This document shows, one piece after another, positions 44,115 to 52,764 of a stretch of DNA of 64,000 nt (position 1 is its first letter; every line of letters begins with the position of its first letter). The stretch is from QIAW01 sp035487295. Lineage in GTDB: Bacteria > Acidobacteriota > Terriglobia > Terriglobales > Acidobacteriaceae. Location of the stretch: the NCBI GenBank assembly GCA_035487295.1, contig DATHMH010000043.1, forward strand, positions 186,001-250,000, read 5' to 3'. The position numbers and the translations under genes are program-made. The notes under the pieces are model-generated. The model saw only the letters and a list, made by a program, of their open reading frames with translations, had not been told where the DNA came from and made no database searches.

Positions 44115-45949
44115 CAGTAGCCGGCCGCCTTTCCTTCGTTGCGAGCATCGCTCGCCCCCAGCCGCTCTCCCGTTTTGGGATCAACCATAATACACTCGCC
44201 GTCGCTCCAGGCCTCGCTGAAGGTAATCTTGTGTCCGCGCTGTTCCAGCAGACGGATCGTGTCCTTGGAGAATCCTGTTCTTTCCATGCGAATTTCATCG
44301 GGCAGCCATTGGTGGTGAAAGCGCGGCGCATTCACCGCCTCCTGGATACTTAAATCGTAGTCGATCACACCCATCAAGATGTTGGCAACCGTGGATATGA
44401 TGCGCCCGCCGCCCGGCGATCCTAAAATGAGAAAGGGCTTATTGTCTTTGACCACGATGGTCGGAGTCATGGAAGAGAGCGGCCGCTTATTCCCGCCAAT
44501 CGCGTTTGCCTCGCTTTGAACCAGGCCGTAAGCGTTGGGCGCGCCCGGCTTGGAGCTGAAGTCATCCATCTCATCGTTGAGCAGAAAACCCAGGCCCTCG
44601 GCGGTCACGCGCGAACCAAAAAGATCGTTGAGTGTGGTGGTTACCGCAACCGCGTTTCCCGCCGCGTCAATCACGGAATAGTGTGTCGTATTGTCGGAAT
44701 CATGCCCGCCTACGGCAGCTCCAGATTGAAGCGTTGAGACCCGGTCCAACTGGTTGAATGCACTTACCGGACGCTTCAATTCGGTGCTCACGCTGGCGCG
44801 GTTGCCATTGATGGTGTCGCGCCAGGCGTCGGCATATTTTTTGTCGAGCAGTTGCGCTACTGGAATTTTTGCAAAGTCGGGATCGCCCAGGAACTCGGCG
44901 CGGTCCATGTATGCGCGCCGGAAGGCTTCAACCGTCCAGTGAATGGAATCTGCCGAGCGATTTCCCATGCTGCTGAGCGGGACTGCCTCCAGAATATTCA
45001 GCGTCTCAAGCAACACGATCCCGCCGGAAGAGGGTGGCGGCGCGCTGATGATCTCATATCCGCGATAGTTACCGCGCAACACTGTGCGTTCTTTCACGTC
45101 GTAGTTGGCCAGGTCTTCCACGGTCATCAGACCACCGCCCTTTTGCACCGCTGCAGCCAGCTCATGCGCCAGGGCGCCACGATAAAAATCATCGGGATCT
45201 TTGGCAATGCGCTCCAGGGTCCGCGCCAGCTCAGGCTGGCGGAAAATATCGCCGTACTCGTAACGCGCGCCCTGCCGTTGCGGATTGCTGAGAAAGACTT
45301 CTTTCGATGCAGGAAACTGAGCCAGAAAATCGTCGTCGTTGAAGTCACGAGCTTCGCTATAGCTGAGCTCAAAGCCTTCCCGCGCCAGTTTGATGGCAGG
45401 CGCCATCACTACAGCGAGCGGCAGCTTGCCCCACGTCTTTTGCGCGTAGACCATGCCCTTGACCGAACCGGGAACGGCGATGGCTTTGTATCCAATCAGG
45501 CTGGTGTGCTCGCTCACGTTGCCATACGCATCCAGAAACATGTCATGCGTGGCGGCGGCGGGAGCTTTTTCGCGGTAATCGAGAAAGTGGGTTGTGCCAT
45601 CGGCCATGCGGATAAGCATGAAGCCGCCTCCGCCAATGTTCCCCGCCTGAGGATGCGTGACCGCCAGCGCGAATCCAGTGGCCACGGCAGCATCGATGGC
45701 GTTGCCGCCGCGCTTCATCATCTCCACGCCGGCTTCTGAGGCCAGTCGGTTCACGCTCACTACCATCGCGCTGTGGGCATGCACCGCGTGAGCAATGGGG
45801 TGGGCGGCGGCTCCCCATAGGGCTGCGTGAGAAATCCCGAGCACAGCCCAAAACAGGACAATGATCGCTTTCAGGAACTTGCGTTTGTAGTCGGAAATCA
45901 TGCGAATCGCTGGGTCGGGGGTGAAGGCAACTTGCGCCTTTAAGACCAC
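44114..45949 (-). CDS. ggt: Gamma-glutamyltransferase
   Basis: The 611-residue frame starts at GTG 45949; an ATG at 45901 just before the hydrophobic signal (FLKAIIVLFWAVLGISHAA) is an equally good start. The family blocks are complete: VVSVNRLASEAGVEMMKRGG, GGGFMLIRMADG, and the autoprocessing and catalytic Thr in DNTTHYSVID (first Thr, about residue 405 from the ATG), then GSPGGGRII. The proenzyme is exported and cleaved at that Thr, then hydrolyses or transfers the gamma-glutamyl group of glutathione and related peptides. It is first in a coupled pair with the TIM-barrel gene. Confidence 0.93.
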   Translation of the reverse strand: MVLKAQVAFTPDPAIRMISDYKRKFLKAIIVLFWAVLGISHAALWGAAAHPIAHAVHAHSAMVVSVNRLASEAGVEMMKRGGNAIDAAVATGFALAVTHPQAGNIGGGGFMLIRMADGTTHFLDYREKAPAAATHDMFLDAYGNVSEHTSLIGYKAIAVPGSVKGMVYAQKTWGKLPLAVVMAPAIKLAREGFELSYSEARDFNDDDFLAQFPASKEVFLSNPQRQGARYEYGDIFRQPELARTLERIAKDPDDFYRGALAHELAAAVQKGGGLMTVEDLANYDVKERTVLRGNYRGYEIISAPPPSSGGIVLLETLNILEAVPLSSMGNRSADSIHWTVEAFRRAYMDRAEFLGDPDFAKIPVAQLLDKKYADAWRDTINGNRASVSTELKRPVSAFNQLDRVSTLQSGAAVGGHDSDNTTHYSVIDAAGNAVAVTTTLNDLFGSRVTAEGLGFLLNDEMDDFSSKPGAPNAYGLVQSEANAIGGNKRPLSSMTPTIVVKDNKPFLILGSPGGGRIISTVANILMGVIDYDLSIQEAVNAPRFHHQWLPDEIRMERTGFSKDTIRLLEQRGHKITFSEAWSDGECIMVDPKTGERLGASDARNEGKAAGY

Positions 45950-46002
45950 AGATGACCCTTTGAGGCTAGCGTAACGGAAGGCAGAGAGTCAAATGGTAAT
46001 AA

Positions 46003-46030
46003 AGCTCTCAGTACTCAGTTTCGGAATGTT
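46003..46030. repeat. Heptamer array (AGCTCTC-type)
   Basis: Units AGCTCTC, AGTACTC, AGTTTCG, GAATGTT keep a 7-nt step in the spacer beyond ggt. Weakly conserved; included because its period matches the other arrays. Confidence 0.4.
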
Positions 46031-46149
46031 CTTCAAAGAATTAGGGAAGTTGACGAACGGAGGATTGGATCAGAGAACAATACTGGATCGGATTGCTTCC
46101 CATATTATTCCCGGGCTCTTACCGCGAAGGACGCAACGGATGCGAAGCA

Positions 46150-46217
46150 CCCCACTCTTTCAGGGGGCTGAAGTCGTAGTGGAGCGCATCACGGCACGAG
46201 TAAATAAACTCGTGCCG
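46150..46217. repeat. Palindromic intergenic element (copy B)
   Basis: A perfect 10-bp hairpin CGGCACGAGT-AAATAA-ACTCGTGCCG (46192-46217) follows a GGCTGAAGTC box (46166-46175). The plan matches the element at 25826-25945. The spacer 45950-46244 has no gene. Confidence 0.6.
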
Positions 46218-46244
46218 ATAGATGTCTTCTCGAATCCGTGCTGT

Positions 46245-46586
46245 TCACGTCAGCTTCGCCTGCAGTTTTCTGGGCAGCTTGGCACGAACCATCTCATAGG
46301 AATTGCGGATCAGCCCCTTAAACTCACGGGCATCGAGAGCGTCGTGGCGCTGCACGCTCACCCATTTCGCGCGGGCAAGGTAGGGGGCAGGAATAATTCC
46401 ATCAATTTCCGTCAGCTCGGCGAATTTCTCCGGATCGCACTTGAAGGCAATATGATGCGGCGGGTTCAGATCGGCAATTACAAATATCTTCCCGGCGATC
46501 TTGAAGACCAGGTGATCTTCCCACTGCACGCTTTCGGTAACGTGTGGAAACGATAGGCAGTAGCGGCGGATGGCTTCAATGTTCAT
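46245..46586 (-). CDS. MmcQ/YjbR-family protein
   Basis: I use ATG 46586 (MNIEAIRRYCLSFPHVTESV); the frame is open to 46610, where the codons fall in a heptamer array. The 113-residue protein has the family pattern Y.LSFPHVTESVQW, VFKIAGKIFVIADL and a C-terminal WVSVQRHDAL..REFKGLIRNSYEMV. MmcQ/YjbR proteins are cyay-fold proteins proposed to bind DNA; their biological role is uncertain. Confidence 0.8.
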   Translation of the reverse strand: MNIEAIRRYCLSFPHVTESVQWEDHLVFKIAGKIFVIADLNPPHHIAFKCDPEKFAELTEIDGIIPAPYLARAKWVSVQRHDALDAREFKGLIRNSYEMVRAKLPRKLQAKLT

Positions 46587-46592
46587 GGAGAA

Positions 46593-46623
46593 GCACTCAG
46601 CATTCAGCACTCAGCATTCAGCC
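46593..46623. repeat. Heptamer array (GCACTCA/GCATTCA)
   Basis: Four 7-nt units alternate GCACTCA and GCATTCA perfectly, overlapping the alternative 5' end of the YjbR gene. One of the cleanest arrays in the window. Confidence 0.8.
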
Positions 46624-46690
46624 AATCAAACTTGCAGTTGCAACACAAAGACACAGAAGCAGGGGGAATTTGATATTGGTCACCGCAAAA

Positions 46691-46785
46691 TCGGGTAATT
46701 GTGTAATTTCGTAATCGGGTAATTGATAATTCAAAAAGCCGAAATTCAATAATGGCTCAATCGCACAATGGTTCAATTCCGGGCT
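46691..46785. repeat. Octamer arrays (..GTAAT and AAT-type)
   Basis: Two adjoining 8-nt arrays: CGGGTAAT, TGTGTAAT, TTCGTAAT, CGGGTAAT (46692-46723), then AATGGCTC, AATCGCAC, AATGGTTC, AATTCCGG (about 46750-46781). Different unit, same head-to-tail design. No gene lies in 46624-46850. Confidence 0.7.
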
Positions 46786-46812
46786 GAATGTCGATCGCTT
46801 CTCGGCTGCACC

Positions 46813-46845
46813 ACTGAGAACTGAGAACCGGGAACTGAGAACTAC
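46813..46845. repeat. Heptamer array (ACTGAGA)
   Basis: Units ACTGAGA, ACTGAGA, ACCGGGA, ACTGAGA, then ACT, directly downstream of htrA. Confidence 0.75.
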
Positions 46846-46850
46846 TTCTC

Positions 46851-48017
46851 TCACGCCTGCTCGTGCCGCTGCTCGCTGAGGGCGACATCGGCTTCCATCT
46901 TGCGTTTGCCGCGATAGAACGTGAGGTGCACGGTGTCGCCGGCGCGGTGCCGGTTCATTACGTGCGCCATATCCTGCTGGTCCTGAATATTCTCGCCGTC
47001 AATGGCGACGATCAAATCTCCGCCCAGCATGATCTGCATGTTGCCCAGGTAGGCGCGCTCGGTGCCGCCGCGCAATCCGGCGCGCTCGGCGGCGCTGCCG
47101 GGCGCAACCTGCAAGATCAGCACACCGTAATCGGACGCCAGGCCCATCTGGTCGGCCAGTTCAGGGCCAATGGGCAGCGTCACCACGCCCAGCGATGGCC
47201 GGCGCACCGTGCCGATCGTAATAAGGTCATTGAGCACGGCCTTGGCGGCGTTGATGGGAATGGCGAACCCCAGGCCGGCGCTCTGCCCGGCTTCGCTGAA
47301 GATGAATGTGTTCATGCCGATCACTTCGCCGCGCGAGTTGAGCAAGGGCCCGCCGGAGTTGCCGGGATTGATGGCGGCATCGGTCTGGATAGCTTCATCA
47401 ATGTAGTTGCCGTTGGGGCCGCGCACCGGACGAATTGAGCTGATGATGCCGCGCGTCATCGTTCCCGCCAGGCCGAAAGGATTCCCGATGGCGTAAACCT
47501 TCTGTCCCACGGCCAGGCGCTTGGAATCGCCCAGCGTTGCGGGGTCAAGCGCCGTATCGCCGTGAATCTGAATGACCGCCAGGTCATTCACCGGATCGGT
47601 GCCTACCACCTGGGCGCGATATTTTTTCTTGTCGGAGGTAGTCACCTCGATTCCACGGTTGGCATCGGCAACCACGTGATAGTTGGTGAGGATGTGGCCC
47701 TGGCGATCGATAATGAAGCCCGACCCCTGGCCCTCTTGCGGCACTTCGCCATAAAAAAAATCAAATTGCACCGTGCGCGACGTGATGTTCACCACCGACG
47801 GCAAAACTTTTTTGTAGACGTTGATGTTGGTCTGCTCTTCGGAATCGAAGCTCTGCGGCTCGGCCGCTTCGGTAATCTCCACATGCGCCGGCCGGGTGAC
47901 GATTTCTTCCAGCGGCCCGGCGGAACCAAAATCGCCGGCGTGATGATGAGTCGTAAAGTAGTAAAAACCGCCAACAAACAAGGCGGCCAAAGCGGTTATC
48001 CGTAAAGAATTTTTCAT
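46851..48017 (-). CDS. htrA: HtrA/DegQ-like serine protease with one PDZ domain
   Basis: I use ATG 48017 (MKNSLRITALAALFVGGFYY, signal anchor); an ATG lies at 48032 too. The 388-residue protein has the trypsin-like triad H114 (TNYHVV), D145 (VNDLAV) and S221 (NPGNSGGPLL), and a single C-terminal PDZ domain with GVLILQVAPGSAAERAG and LGGDLIVAIDGENIQD. It should act in the periplasm on misfolded proteins. It is the last gene of a folD-coaE-htrA unit (20-base gap from coaE). Confidence 0.9.
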   Translation of the reverse strand: MKNSLRITALAALFVGGFYYFTTHHHAGDFGSAGPLEEIVTRPAHVEITEAAEPQSFDSEEQTNINVYKKVLPSVVNITSRTVQFDFFYGEVPQEGQGSGFIIDRQGHILTNYHVVADANRGIEVTTSDKKKYRAQVVGTDPVNDLAVIQIHGDTALDPATLGDSKRLAVGQKVYAIGNPFGLAGTMTRGIISSIRPVRGPNGNYIDEAIQTDAAINPGNSGGPLLNSRGEVIGMNTFIFSEAGQSAGLGFAIPINAAKAVLNDLITIGTVRRPSLGVVTLPIGPELADQMGLASDYGVLILQVAPGSAAERAGLRGGTERAYLGNMQIMLGGDLIVAIDGENIQDQQDMAHVMNRHRAGDTVHLTFYRGKRKMEADVALSEQRHEQA

Positions 48018-48037
48018 ACTCTCAGAATTCATGAAGC

Positions 48038-48673
48038 TTATGATTCTTTGACCTCTGCGCTGAGGTTCCAGCTTTTTAAAGCCGCAAACAGCTCCCCTAC
48101 TTTTTTCTCCAGCTCAGCCAGGGCGCCGGCGTTCTCGATTACGAAATCCGCGGCCTTGATTTTTGCCGCATCTGGAAGCTGTGCCGCCATCCGCCGCTCG
48201 ACTTCAGTGCGCGCTTCCTCCATTCCCAGTTTGGCGCGCGCGGCGAAGCGCTGCACGCGCTGCTCCGGAGTGCAGGTCACGACCACGATCTTGTCAAAGC
48301 GGTCGTGCAGGCCGGCTTCAAGAATCAGCGCCGCCTCGATCACGACGATGGAATCGGGCTCATGGACCTCGGTTTCATCCATCCATCTGGTCTCGCGCTC
48401 AATCACCGCCGGGTGCACAAGCCGGTTCAACTCGTGTACCCTGCCCCCGCCAAAGGCCTTTTCCGCCAGCTTTCGCCGGTTAATGCTGCCATCCTTTTCT
48501 ACAATGTCTTCGCCAAAATGCTTCACCACTTCGGCATACACCGGCTCGCCGGGCTGCATCAGGTCGCGCGCGATCTGGTCGGCATAATTCACGTGCGCGC
48601 CGTGGCTGGCGAGCATAAGCGCAACCGTGGTTTTGCCGCAGGCCAGTCCTCCGGTCAATCCAACGCGTAGCAT
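48038..48673 (-). CDS. coaE: Dephospho-CoA kinase
   Basis: The 211-residue protein begins MLRVGLTGGLACGKTTVA with a perfect P-loop (GLACGKTT), and has the ADQIARDLMQPG and LVHPAVIERE blocks typical of CoaE. It phosphorylates the 3' hydroxyl of dephospho-CoA, the last step of CoA synthesis. The ATG is one base after the folD stop, so translation is coupled. Confidence 0.93.
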   Translation of the reverse strand: MLRVGLTGGLACGKTTVALMLASHGAHVNYADQIARDLMQPGEPVYAEVVKHFGEDIVEKDGSINRRKLAEKAFGGGRVHELNRLVHPAVIERETRWMDETEVHEPDSIVVIEAALILEAGLHDRFDKIVVVTCTPEQRVQRFAARAKLGMEEARTEVERRMAAQLPDAAKIKAADFVIENAGALAELEKKVGELFAALKSWNLSAEVKES

Positions 48674-48674
48674 G

Positions 48675-49619
48675 TCAGCGCGCCTCCACCATCTGCAGCT
48701 TCCCTTGCCCGCGCCGCAGCTTCATTGCCTTGACGGTATTCGCCATCAGCATGGCAATGGTCAGCGGCCCTACCCCGCCGGGCACCGGCGTCAACGCCCC
48801 AGCGACTTCCGCAACTTGAGGATGAACATCACCCACCAGGGTTGAGCCTTTCTCGGCAAACTGGCGTTCGCGCTGCGCATTGCGCTGGAAGAATTTTTCA
48901 AAATCGCTTTTTTCGGTGACACGGTTGATGCCCACGTCAATCACGGCAGCGCCAGGTTTTACGAAATCGGGAGTAATAAAACCGGGCCGTCCGATGGCAG
49001 CAACCAGAATATCCGCCGTGCGGCATACCCCGGGCAGATCGCGTGTCTTGGAATGGCCAACGGTCACGGTTGCATTCTGGTTGAGCAGCAGCATGGCCAC
49101 AGGCTTCCCCACAATGTCGCTGCGGCCCACGACTACCGCGTTCTGCCCCTCGATGGCAATCCCGCTGCGCTTCAGTATCTCGATGCATCCCGCCGGAGTG
49201 CACGGCACCAGCCCCGGACGCTTGGTCGATAAATTCCCCACATTCACCGGATGGAACCCATCCACGTCTTTTTCCGGCGAAACCGCCAGCAGAACTTTTT
49301 TTTCGTCCACATGCGGCGGCAGTGGCAGTTGAATCAGGATGCCGTCAATCTCGTCGCGCCGGTTCAAGTCATCCACCATTTGCAGCAACTCTTCGGTGGT
49401 GACAGAATCGGGCGGAGTGAGCTTCTCGCTGTAGATGCCCATCTCTTCGCAGGTCTTGACTTTGCTGCGGACATAAATCTCAGATGCCGGATTATGACCC
49501 ACCAGTATCACAGCCAGCCCCGGGCGCATCCCCGCCTCTGCCAGACGGCGCACTTCTTCCTGAACCTCAGCCTTGATAGCTGCACCAATTTTGTTGCCGT
49601 CCAGTATTTTTGCGGACAT
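48675..49619 (-). CDS. folD: Bifunctional methylene-THF dehydrogenase/cyclohydrolase
   Basis: The 314-residue protein shows the FolD signatures PGLAVILVGHNPASEIYV..K (catalytic Tyr-x3-Lys), GILIQLPLPPHVDE, KDVDGFHPVN, VVGRSDIVGKPVAMLL and GDVHPQVAEVAGALTPVPGGVGPLT. It interconverts 5,10-methylene- and 10-formyl-tetrahydrofolate with NADP in the cytoplasm. It heads the folD-coaE-htrA unit. Confidence 0.95.
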   Translation of the reverse strand: MSAKILDGNKIGAAIKAEVQEEVRRLAEAGMRPGLAVILVGHNPASEIYVRSKVKTCEEMGIYSEKLTPPDSVTTEELLQMVDDLNRRDEIDGILIQLPLPPHVDEKKVLLAVSPEKDVDGFHPVNVGNLSTKRPGLVPCTPAGCIEILKRSGIAIEGQNAVVVGRSDIVGKPVAMLLLNQNATVTVGHSKTRDLPGVCRTADILVAAIGRPGFITPDFVKPGAAVIDVGINRVTEKSDFEKFFQRNAQRERQFAEKGSTLVGDVHPQVAEVAGALTPVPGGVGPLTIAMLMANTVKAMKLRRGQGKLQMVEAR

Positions 49620-49734
49620 ATATATTTAAGTATAAAACCTAAGAAGCCGTCTGGCGCAATCGTTGCTCTCAGGCCGACTGCCGTTCCAGCCCGAACGCTC
49701 CCATTTGGGTTGCTCGCTCATCGTCGGATGTTTA

Positions 49735-49761
49735 TGGGCTGAGTGCTGAGTGCTAGGTCTT
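49735..49761. repeat. Heptamer array (GAGTGCT)
   Basis: GAGTGCT, GAGTGCT, AGGTCTT after TGGGCT, in the folD-trpE spacer at the 3' end of trpE. Confidence 0.55.
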
Positions 49762-51228
49762 CCCCGCCAACTCCACAGCCCGCAGCAGCGCCTGGGCCTT
49801 ATTCGCGCATTCTTCGAATTCCTTTTCAGGAACGGAGTCGGCAACAATTCCCGCGCCGGCCTGCACGTAGGCGCGTTTCCCTTCGACCAGCATGGTGCGG
49901 ATGGCGATGCAGGAATCGAGGTTCCCGGCAAAGTCCGCGTAGAGGATAGACCCGCCGTAGATGCCTCTGCGCACCGGCTCCAGCTCTTCGATGATCTGCA
50001 TGGCGCGCACCTTGGGAGCGCCGCTCAGCGTGCCCGCGGGGAAGCAGGCGGCGAAGGCATCGAGGGCATCCAGTTCAGGACGCAGCCTGCCTTCAATGGC
50101 GGAAACCAGATGCATCACGTGAGAGTAACGCTCCACGAACATGAGCTTGCTCACCTGCACGGAGCCATACTGGCTCACGCGGCCAATATCGTTGCGTCCC
50201 AGGTCAACCAGCATGACGTGCTCGGCGCGCTCTTTTTCGTCGGCCAGCAGCTTGGCTTCGAGCCTCTGGTCTTCGGCTTCGTCGGCGCCGCGCGGCAGCG
50301 TTCCCGCAATGGGACGATAGCTCAGCTTGTCGCCCTGGACTTTCACCAGCATCTCGGGCGATGAGCCCAACACAGTCCGCTCACCCATGCGCAGAAAGTA
50401 CATATAAGGTGATGGATTCACGGCCCGCAAGGCGCGGTACACGTCAAAAGGCTCGGCGGCAAGATTGAATTCCTGGCGGTTGGAGAGCACCACTTGGAAG
50501 ATATCGCCGGCGGCGATGTATTCCTTGGCCCGCACAATGTTGCTCATGTACTGTTCGCGCGTCAGCATGGTGCGCGACGCCGGTTTCGCTGACGACGCCT
50601 TCTTTTTCTTCAGATGACGAGCGGGGATCCCCTTTGCCAGCTTCTTTTCGATGGCGGCAATGTCTTGCGCGGCGCGATCATAGGCTTGCTTCAACGATCC
50701 CTTGCGGACGTCGGCCGCAGCGATGATGTGGATCTGGTGGCGCACGTGGTCGAAGGCCAGCAGGCGATCGAAGAACATAAAAGCCGCATCGGGGACCTTG
50801 AGATCCGATTTGGCCAGCGCCGGAATCGGCTCCAGCAGCCGCACGGTATCGTAGGCGACGAATCCGACGGCGCCGGCGATGAATGGAGGCAATCCGTTGA
50901 TGTGCGCCGGTTTGTGCTCGTGCAACAGCTCGCGCAAGATTTGAAAGACGGTGCCCTGCCGCTTCTCAGTCTTCTTGCCGCGCGTGATCTCGATCCCTTT
51001 CGCCCCGGTGCGCAACACCATATAAGGACGCGCCCCCAGGAACGTATAGCGCCCCACCTTCTCGCCACCCTCCACCGATTCCAGCAAAATTGCATTGGGC
51101 TCATCGGCGGCAAAACTCAGAAAGGCGGACACCGGCGTCAGCAAGTCGGCGTGCACCGACTTCACCACCGGAACCAGGGTGGCCTCTTGCGCGAGCCGTT
51201 GAAACTCTTTGAAGTCTGGGGTCAGCAT
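49753..51228 (-). CDS. trpE: Anthranilate synthase component I
   Basis: The 491-residue protein has the chorismate-binding core: FQVVLSNRQEF, RPIAGTLPRGAD, MLVDLGRNDIGRV, FPAGTLSGAPKVRAMQIIEELEP and YGGSILYADFAGNLDSCIAIRT. The N-terminal ILLESVEGGEKVGRYTFLG is the Trp-feedback region of TrpE rather than PabB. It turns chorismate to anthranilate with a TrpG partner that is not in this window. No leader peptide was seen upstream. Confidence 0.92.
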   Translation of the reverse strand: MLTPDFKEFQRLAQEATLVPVVKSVHADLLTPVSAFLSFAADEPNAILLESVEGGEKVGRYTFLGARPYMVLRTGAKGIEITRGKKTEKRQGTVFQILRELLHEHKPAHINGLPPFIAGAVGFVAYDTVRLLEPIPALAKSDLKVPDAAFMFFDRLLAFDHVRHQIHIIAAADVRKGSLKQAYDRAAQDIAAIEKKLAKGIPARHLKKKKASSAKPASRTMLTREQYMSNIVRAKEYIAAGDIFQVVLSNRQEFNLAAEPFDVYRALRAVNPSPYMYFLRMGERTVLGSSPEMLVKVQGDKLSYRPIAGTLPRGADEAEDQRLEAKLLADEKERAEHVMLVDLGRNDIGRVSQYGSVQVSKLMFVERYSHVMHLVSAIEGRLRPELDALDAFAACFPAGTLSGAPKVRAMQIIEELEPVRRGIYGGSILYADFAGNLDSCIAIRTMLVEGKRAYVQAGAGIVADSVPEKEFEECANKAQALLRAVELAGKT

Positions 51229-51260
51229 GCGAATTCTTGATTATAAAGGGCGGAGAACAG

Positions 51261-51287
51261 TTGCTGGTTGCCAGTTGTCGGACTTCG
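51261..51287. repeat. Heptamer array (TTGCTGG-type)
   Basis: TTGCTGG, TTGCCAG, TTGTCGG, ACTTCGG, in the divergent trpE/L,D-transpeptidase spacer. A second run (ACTGGCA, GTTGGCC, GCTGGCA, ACTGTTT) lies at 51371-51398. No gene in 51229-51545. Confidence 0.6.
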
Positions 51288-51545
51288 GTAAAAACCTAGC
51301 CGCAGATGGATGCAGATAAACGCTGATTCAGAAAGCAGTTCTCAGTCCCTCGCCAAAATCTATGAGAAAAACTGGCAGTTGGCCGCTGGCAACTGTTTTT
51401 TCGTGTCACCACTCCCACACCCGCCGATTCCCTGACACAAAAACCGATCCTAGCTTAATCACTAACTCTTTCATTTTCATAAACTTAAGCTTAGGCCGTT
51501 GACCTGCATTTTCTTTCTGGCGTAAGCGTGGTTCTGGAGACGGCG

Positions 51546-52319
51546 ATGAAGATGAGCGGCGAATTTCAGAGGTTTCAGGCGGCGGTTAGCGAAAATCGGC
51601 TCCGCATTCTTAAAGATCATTGGCTGCCTTTAGTGGCGTTTGTGGCGTTAACTCTCCCCCTGGCTTTTGTTGAGCCCAAGCCCCCGCTGCCGGCGAATTC
51701 CAATACCGTTCCCACTGTCGCGAGCCCTGCCCCACTACCGGCGCCGGCGAATACGCCGGCGCTCCCGCCGCAAACGGCGGCAAAGCCCCAGGCGAGGCCA
51801 AAACATACCGCGGAAGCACACAAAAGTCCTCACCGCATTTTGATCAGCATTCCTGACCGCAAGCTGACGCTGCTGGAAGACGGCAAGGTGAAGAAAATTT
51901 ATCCGGTAGCGGTAGGTGCAGACATCAGTCCCAGCCCTGCGGGCGAGTTCCACATCGCGCAAAAGATCGTAGCTCCCAATTACAGCCACAACGGCAAGGT
52001 GATCGCGGCGGGCAAAGGCAACCCTCTCGGCAGCCGCTGGATGGGCCTCGACATCGGGCACTACGGAATTCACGGCACCAACATGCCGAAATCCATCGGC
52101 CATGCCGCCTCGCACGGATGCATTCGCATGGGCAAGCACGATGTCGAGGAGTTCTTCGCATTGGCCAGCGTGGGAGACGTGGTGGAAATCCACGACCAAC
52201 GCACCGAGGAGATGACGCAGATATTCAGAACGGGAACGGCAGCGGTAGCCTCGCAGCCTGCAAGTACCAATGAAGTAGCCCAGGCTGAACAGCCAAAGCT
52301 GGCCGGCAGCGGGCAGTAA
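51546..52319 (+). CDS. L,D-transpeptidase (YkuD domain)
   Basis: ATG 51546 has GGAG 6-7 bases upstream; an earlier GTG is at 51528. The 257-residue protein has one N-terminal membrane helix (WLPLVAFVALTLPLAFV), a Pro/Ala-rich linker to about residue 95, then a YkuD domain with HGTN (176-179) and the catalytic SHGCIRM (C192). It is anchored and acts in the periplasm, forming 3-3 peptidoglycan crosslinks or attaching proteins to the wall. Imipenem-type inhibition is known for the family. Confidence 0.9.
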   Translation: MKMSGEFQRFQAAVSENRLRILKDHWLPLVAFVALTLPLAFVEPKPPLPANSNTVPTVASPAPLPAPANTPALPPQTAAKPQARPKHTAEAHKSPHRILISIPDRKLTLLEDGKVKKIYPVAVGADISPSPAGEFHIAQKIVAPNYSHNGKVIAAGKGNPLGSRWMGLDIGHYGIHGTNMPKSIGHAASHGCIRMGKHDVEEFFALASVGDVVEIHDQRTEEMTQIFRTGTAAVASQPASTNEVAQAEQPKLAGSGQ

Positions 52320-52367
52320 GCAGAATCAAAAACGAATTAATTCTTAAAAAACTCAAGGAGAAAAACA

Positions 52368-52550
52368 ATGGCAAGCACACTGATGGGAATCATAACCGGG
52401 ATGGCGTTGTCGCTGGGCGCCGCAATCTTAATGGAACGGATGCTCTTTCGCGGACTGCTGAAGCTGATGTTCGCCGGTCCGCGCTTCGTTCGGCGCACGC
52501 TGGAACCGGGACGCGGCGATCTGGAAGCGATGCGGAAAGCGGGAATGTAG
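52368..52550 (+). CDS. Small membrane protein
   Basis: AAGGAG lies 8 bases before ATG 52368. The 60-residue product has one hydrophobic helix (LMGIITGMALSLGAAILM) and an amphipathic, basic tail (GPRFVRRTLEPGRGDL). No family recognised. It sits 48 bases after the L,D-transpeptidase gene, possibly on the same transcript. Confidence 0.65.
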   Translation: MASTLMGIITGMALSLGAAILMERMLFRGLLKLMFAGPRFVRRTLEPGRGDLEAMRKAGM

Positions 52551-52555
52551 GAAAC

Positions 52556-52590
52556 AGCTCCAAGCTGCAAGCTACAAGCTCTCAGGGAAT
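52556..52590. repeat. Heptamer array (AGCTCCA-type)
   Basis: AGCTCCA, AGCTGCA, AGCTACA, AGCTCTC, AGGGAAT: four units share AGCT at each 7-nt step, right after the small membrane gene. A short ACTGAGA pair follows at 52715-52731, next to a CAGCGTTGAT/CAGCGTTCAT 10-nt doublet. Confidence 0.75.
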
Positions 52591-52764
52591 AAAGCTGGCT
52601 GATGCAGGCAGAGACGCGGCCCACAGCGCACAGTCCGAGGAAGTTGAGAGTCGGAATGACTGGAAAGAACTGCAACAAATCAGCGTTGATCAGCGTTCAT
52701 CTGCGGCGCTTTTTCTGAGAACTGAGAACTTCTGTAAGTAAACGTTGTACCTAGGGGAAAAAAC

